A stretch of 64,000 nt of DNA. Source: Notolepis coatsorum (taxonomy: Eukaryota > Chordata > Actinopteri > Aulopiformes > Paralepididae). Position numbers and translations under genes: made by a program. Positions 61,660 to 64,000 of the stretch are shown one piece after another. Numbering within the stretch: position 1 is the stretch's first letter; the number at the start of each line of letters is the position of its first letter. Location of the stretch: NCBI GenBank assembly GCA_963971535.1, contig OZ020587.1:158637328-158701327 (forward strand), written 5' to 3'. The notes beneath the pieces are model-generated. The model did no database searches. It saw only the letters and a list, made by a program, of their open reading frames with translations, and was not told the DNA's origin.

Positions 61660-64000
61660 TTCGAATTGCAGTCTCACGTAGGTGTTTTTTGAGAGTGTTT
61701 TTGAAGGTGGGTAGTGATTCACATTCCTTTACAGCTTTAGGCAGGGCGTTCCACATTGATGTGGCATAATTGCGAAACGTGTTTAGTCCCTTGTTTGAGC
61801 CGAATCTGGGTTTTACATGATTTGTGGAGCTCCCTCTGGTGTTGTGATCGTGGTATTCACTGACCTTTGGGAAGTATTTTGACATGTACATGGGTACCTT
61901 GGTCGCGTAGTGTATCTTGTAGACCAGGCCCATTGCAAGTTGCTGTACTCTGTCGTCTACTCTAAGCCATCCTAGGTTGTCAAAGTGGGCAGGGGTGAGG
62001 TGGGTTCTAGGAGTCAGGTCAAGTAGTAGTCTGACTAGCTTGTTTTGAGATGTTTGTAATTTGTTTTTTAGTGCCTTTGAGGTGCTTTGGTACCATGAGG
62101 TGCAAGCATAGTCGTAGTACCCTTGAATGAGTGCTCCTGCTAGAGTCTTCAGGGTATTCTTGTTTACCAGAGAGGAGATCCGGTACAAGAATCGCGTTCG
62201 TTGGTTGACTTTTTTTATTACATTGGATGCCATTTTGTCACAGGAAAGATTAGCCTCTAGGATGGAACCCAGGTAGGTAATTTCATCTTTCCTTGTGATA
62301 ATATTGTCACCCACTGTAACCGAGAAGCCGTCGGTCTTGCTGAGTTTGTTATTTGAACCGAAGAGAATGGACTCTGTTTTGCCCATGTGTAATGATAGTT
62401 TGTTGTCGGCGAGCCATATGCAGATTTTGCCTAGTTCCGAGCTGAGGGCTTTTTCAACCTGTAACTTGTTCTTGTCAGAGACCAGCAGGGCTGAGTCGTC
62501 CGCAAACAGGAACAAGTTGCAGTCACAAGCTGACGACATGTCATTTGCATAAATTAGGAATAGTAGCGGTCCTAGTATGCTTCCTTGTGGAACACCACAG
62601 CTCACTGTGAGGGGGGGGGATAGGGTACCGTTTACTTCCACCATCTGTTCCCTCCCCTCCAGGTAGGATTGTATCCAGCTCACTGATAAACTATCAAAAC
62701 CAATTGCTTTTAGCTTGTCAATCAGAATGGTGTGATTGACAGTGTCGAAGGCCTTTTGTAGGTCCAGCATGACCATGCCGCAGTATTTGCCCGCGTCCAC
62801 CTCTTGTTTGATGTGGTCGTTCAAGTAGAGAAGGCATGTGTCAGTGGAGTGGGATGTTCTGAAGCCAGATTGGAATTCGTAGATTAGATTTTTTTCCGCG
62901 AGGTACTTTTCGATCTGTTCGTATACTATTTTTTCCATGACTTTCGAGATGGATGTAAGGATAGAAACAGGGCGGTAGTTACCCGGGTCTAATTTGCTGC
63001 CCTTTTTGTGCAGGGGTGTTACTCTCGCAATTTTGAAGTCCTTGGGGACGTGTCCCTGTTTTATGGAGAGGTTTATTATGTGTGTGATGACTGGGGTGAT
63101 GGCTGCTGCTGAGTCTCTGAGGAATTTGGAGGGGATGTTGTCATGGCCAGTGGCCTTGTTTGGTTGGAGGGCGCTCAGTTTTTTGAGTACCTCATCTGTA
63201 GTTACTATTTCCAGTTTGAAGTCGTCTTTGTGGACGCCTAGGTTCATGTAGTATGCTACTATGTGTTCTACCCCATACTGCCCTGAGTGGGAGGGTAGTT
63301 TGTTTACCAGTGTTGTGGCTATGTTTGTGAAGAAAGTGTTTAGGTAATTGGCTACATCCAGCTTGTCTGTGATGAGCGTGTTGTCCGTCTTTATGTTTAT
63401 GTTTGAGAACCTGGTTTTGAGTTTTTTACTGCAGCCTAGTTGATTGTTGAGTAATTTCCAAAGTTCACGTGGTTTATTTTTGTTTTCCTCGGTTTTGTCA
63501 TTGATGAAATTTTTTTTAGCAGTTTTGATCATGGAGTTTACGTCATTTCTTAGTCTGTTTCTTTCTAGTTTGAGTTCAGTCACGTGGTCTTGGAGTTCAC
63601 TGCTCGTGCTTTTGGTAAGCTTTGACTGACTTTTACGAAACTCAGAGCATTTTTTGTCTCTGGCTTTCATAGCGGTCAGTATTTCAGTGTGCATCCATGG
63701 CTCAGCGCGATTTTTTACCCTGGTGGTTCTTAGGGGGGCCATTTTGTTTAGTATTGATGAAAATTTGGTTTTGAAGCCAAGCCAAGTTTCTTCAACCAGT
63801 GTACCATTGAGTTCATCTGACCAGTCCAGACTCTCCAGTTCAAGGTTAAAGGCCTCGCTAGAGTAGGTTTTGAGGTCTCTAGATGTGACTGTTTTGTGAC
63901 AGCCAGCCTTTAGTTTTAGCTTTTTGCGGGTACAGAATATCATGTAATGATCACTTAACCCGCATGCTATAACCCCTTTACTGGAGATCTTGGACTCGGC
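61484..64000 (-). CDS. LINE C endonuclease end and reverse transcriptase (5' end outside window)
   Basis: The frame is open from the right window edge to the stop at 61484. At the edge it reads the end of an endonuclease (GVIACGLSDHYMIF, with the SDH motif). The RT follows: KKGSKLDPGNYRPVSILTSI, MVMLDLQKAFDTVNH (motif A Asp), SCGVPQGSILGPLLFLIY (motif B) and LFLFADDSALLV (motif C). The C-terminal tail [18 protein letters not shown] is as in the other copies. No internal stop or shift is seen, so the enzyme could be functional apart from its last residues. A 30-G run at 61626-61655 has replaced the normal stop after AIRN and adds a polyproline extension. The LTR element lies in its 3' UTR. Confidence 0.88.

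Larger units (their letters stand above)
53400..64000 (-). mobile_element. LINE C, long copy, interrupted by BEL/Pao
   Basis: The 3' tail is at 53400 (TGATTGATTGATTGAAAAGT). The 3' UTR runs to 53557, is broken by the LTR element at 53558-61429, and continues from 61430 into the reverse transcriptase. The 5' end lies beyond the right edge. It belongs to the jockey/CR1 side of LINEs by RT motifs; the clade is not settled. At least ten shorter copies of its 3' end are scattered through the window. Confidence 0.85.

Overview
The window looks like teleost fish nuclear DNA. It is AT-rich and intron-bearing, and it is packed with fish-type transposable elements: L2- and Rex1/CR1-like LINEs, tRNA-derived SINEs and a V-SINE-like family, hAT MITEs with 8-bp target duplications, TTAA-site elements, a Tc1-like element and a BEL/Pao LTR retrotransposon. 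There are no bacterial or viral operons and no CRISPR array.

The backbone of the window is one host gene on the minus strand, a mitochondrial pyruvate dehydrogenase kinase that is closest to PDK1. Nine coding exons were located. Exon 1 is at 52241-52346 and exon 9 is at 8442-8552. They join in frame with GT-AG introns into 323 codons. The C-terminal exons (the AGFGYGL part and the tail) are not in the window and should lie to its left. About 43 kb of the 44 kb span is intron, and most of that is recognisable transposon. A TRIM35/A33-like RING, B-box, coiled-coil, PRY-SPRY gene, broken by one in-frame TGA, sits in intron 2 on the same strand.

Layout from left to right: 1-4461, a hAT MITE split by a nearly full-length LINE (copy A), which is itself split by a TIR element with a tRNA-like core; 4830-6962, an L2 LINE; 6968-8430, minisatellites and a SINE; 8442, pdk1 exon 9; 8980-10315, a hAT element holding a TTAA element; 10739-14398, a hAT holding LINE copy B; 14424-15140, satellites; 15267-19343, four nested or solitary hAT MITEs, a 9-bp-TSD element, a SINE and exon 8; 19404-19641, exon 7 with a tandemly repeated splice donor; 19682-25881, a multi-level transposon nest; 26305, exon 6; 26712-28138, a 1.4-kb near-perfect palindrome; 29437-30296, exon 5 between two SINEs; 30429-37171, more hAT, LINE, SINE and palindromic elements; 37199, exon 4; 38166-39418, two TTAA elements sharing one TTAA; 39468, exon 3; 40745-42139, the TRIM gene; 43349-47550, hAT elements and a V-SINE split by a ZBED-type hAT; 48031, exon 2, whose splice donor lies in a transposon target duplication; 48867-52230, a Tc1-like element and LINE C copies; 52241, exon 1 and its putative promoter; 52646-53190, a second tRNA-like TIR element; 53400-64000, LINE C on the minus strand, interrupted by a BEL/Pao element at 53558-61429.

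The genes do not form an operon-like system. The main interest is how transposons and tandem repeats impinge on pdk1 splice sites, and several unusual structures: the long palindrome, the tRNA-like cassette in unrelated TIR elements, and the shared G14 tract between LINE endonuclease and reverse transcriptase. All family names rest on motif recognition by eye; no database search was run.
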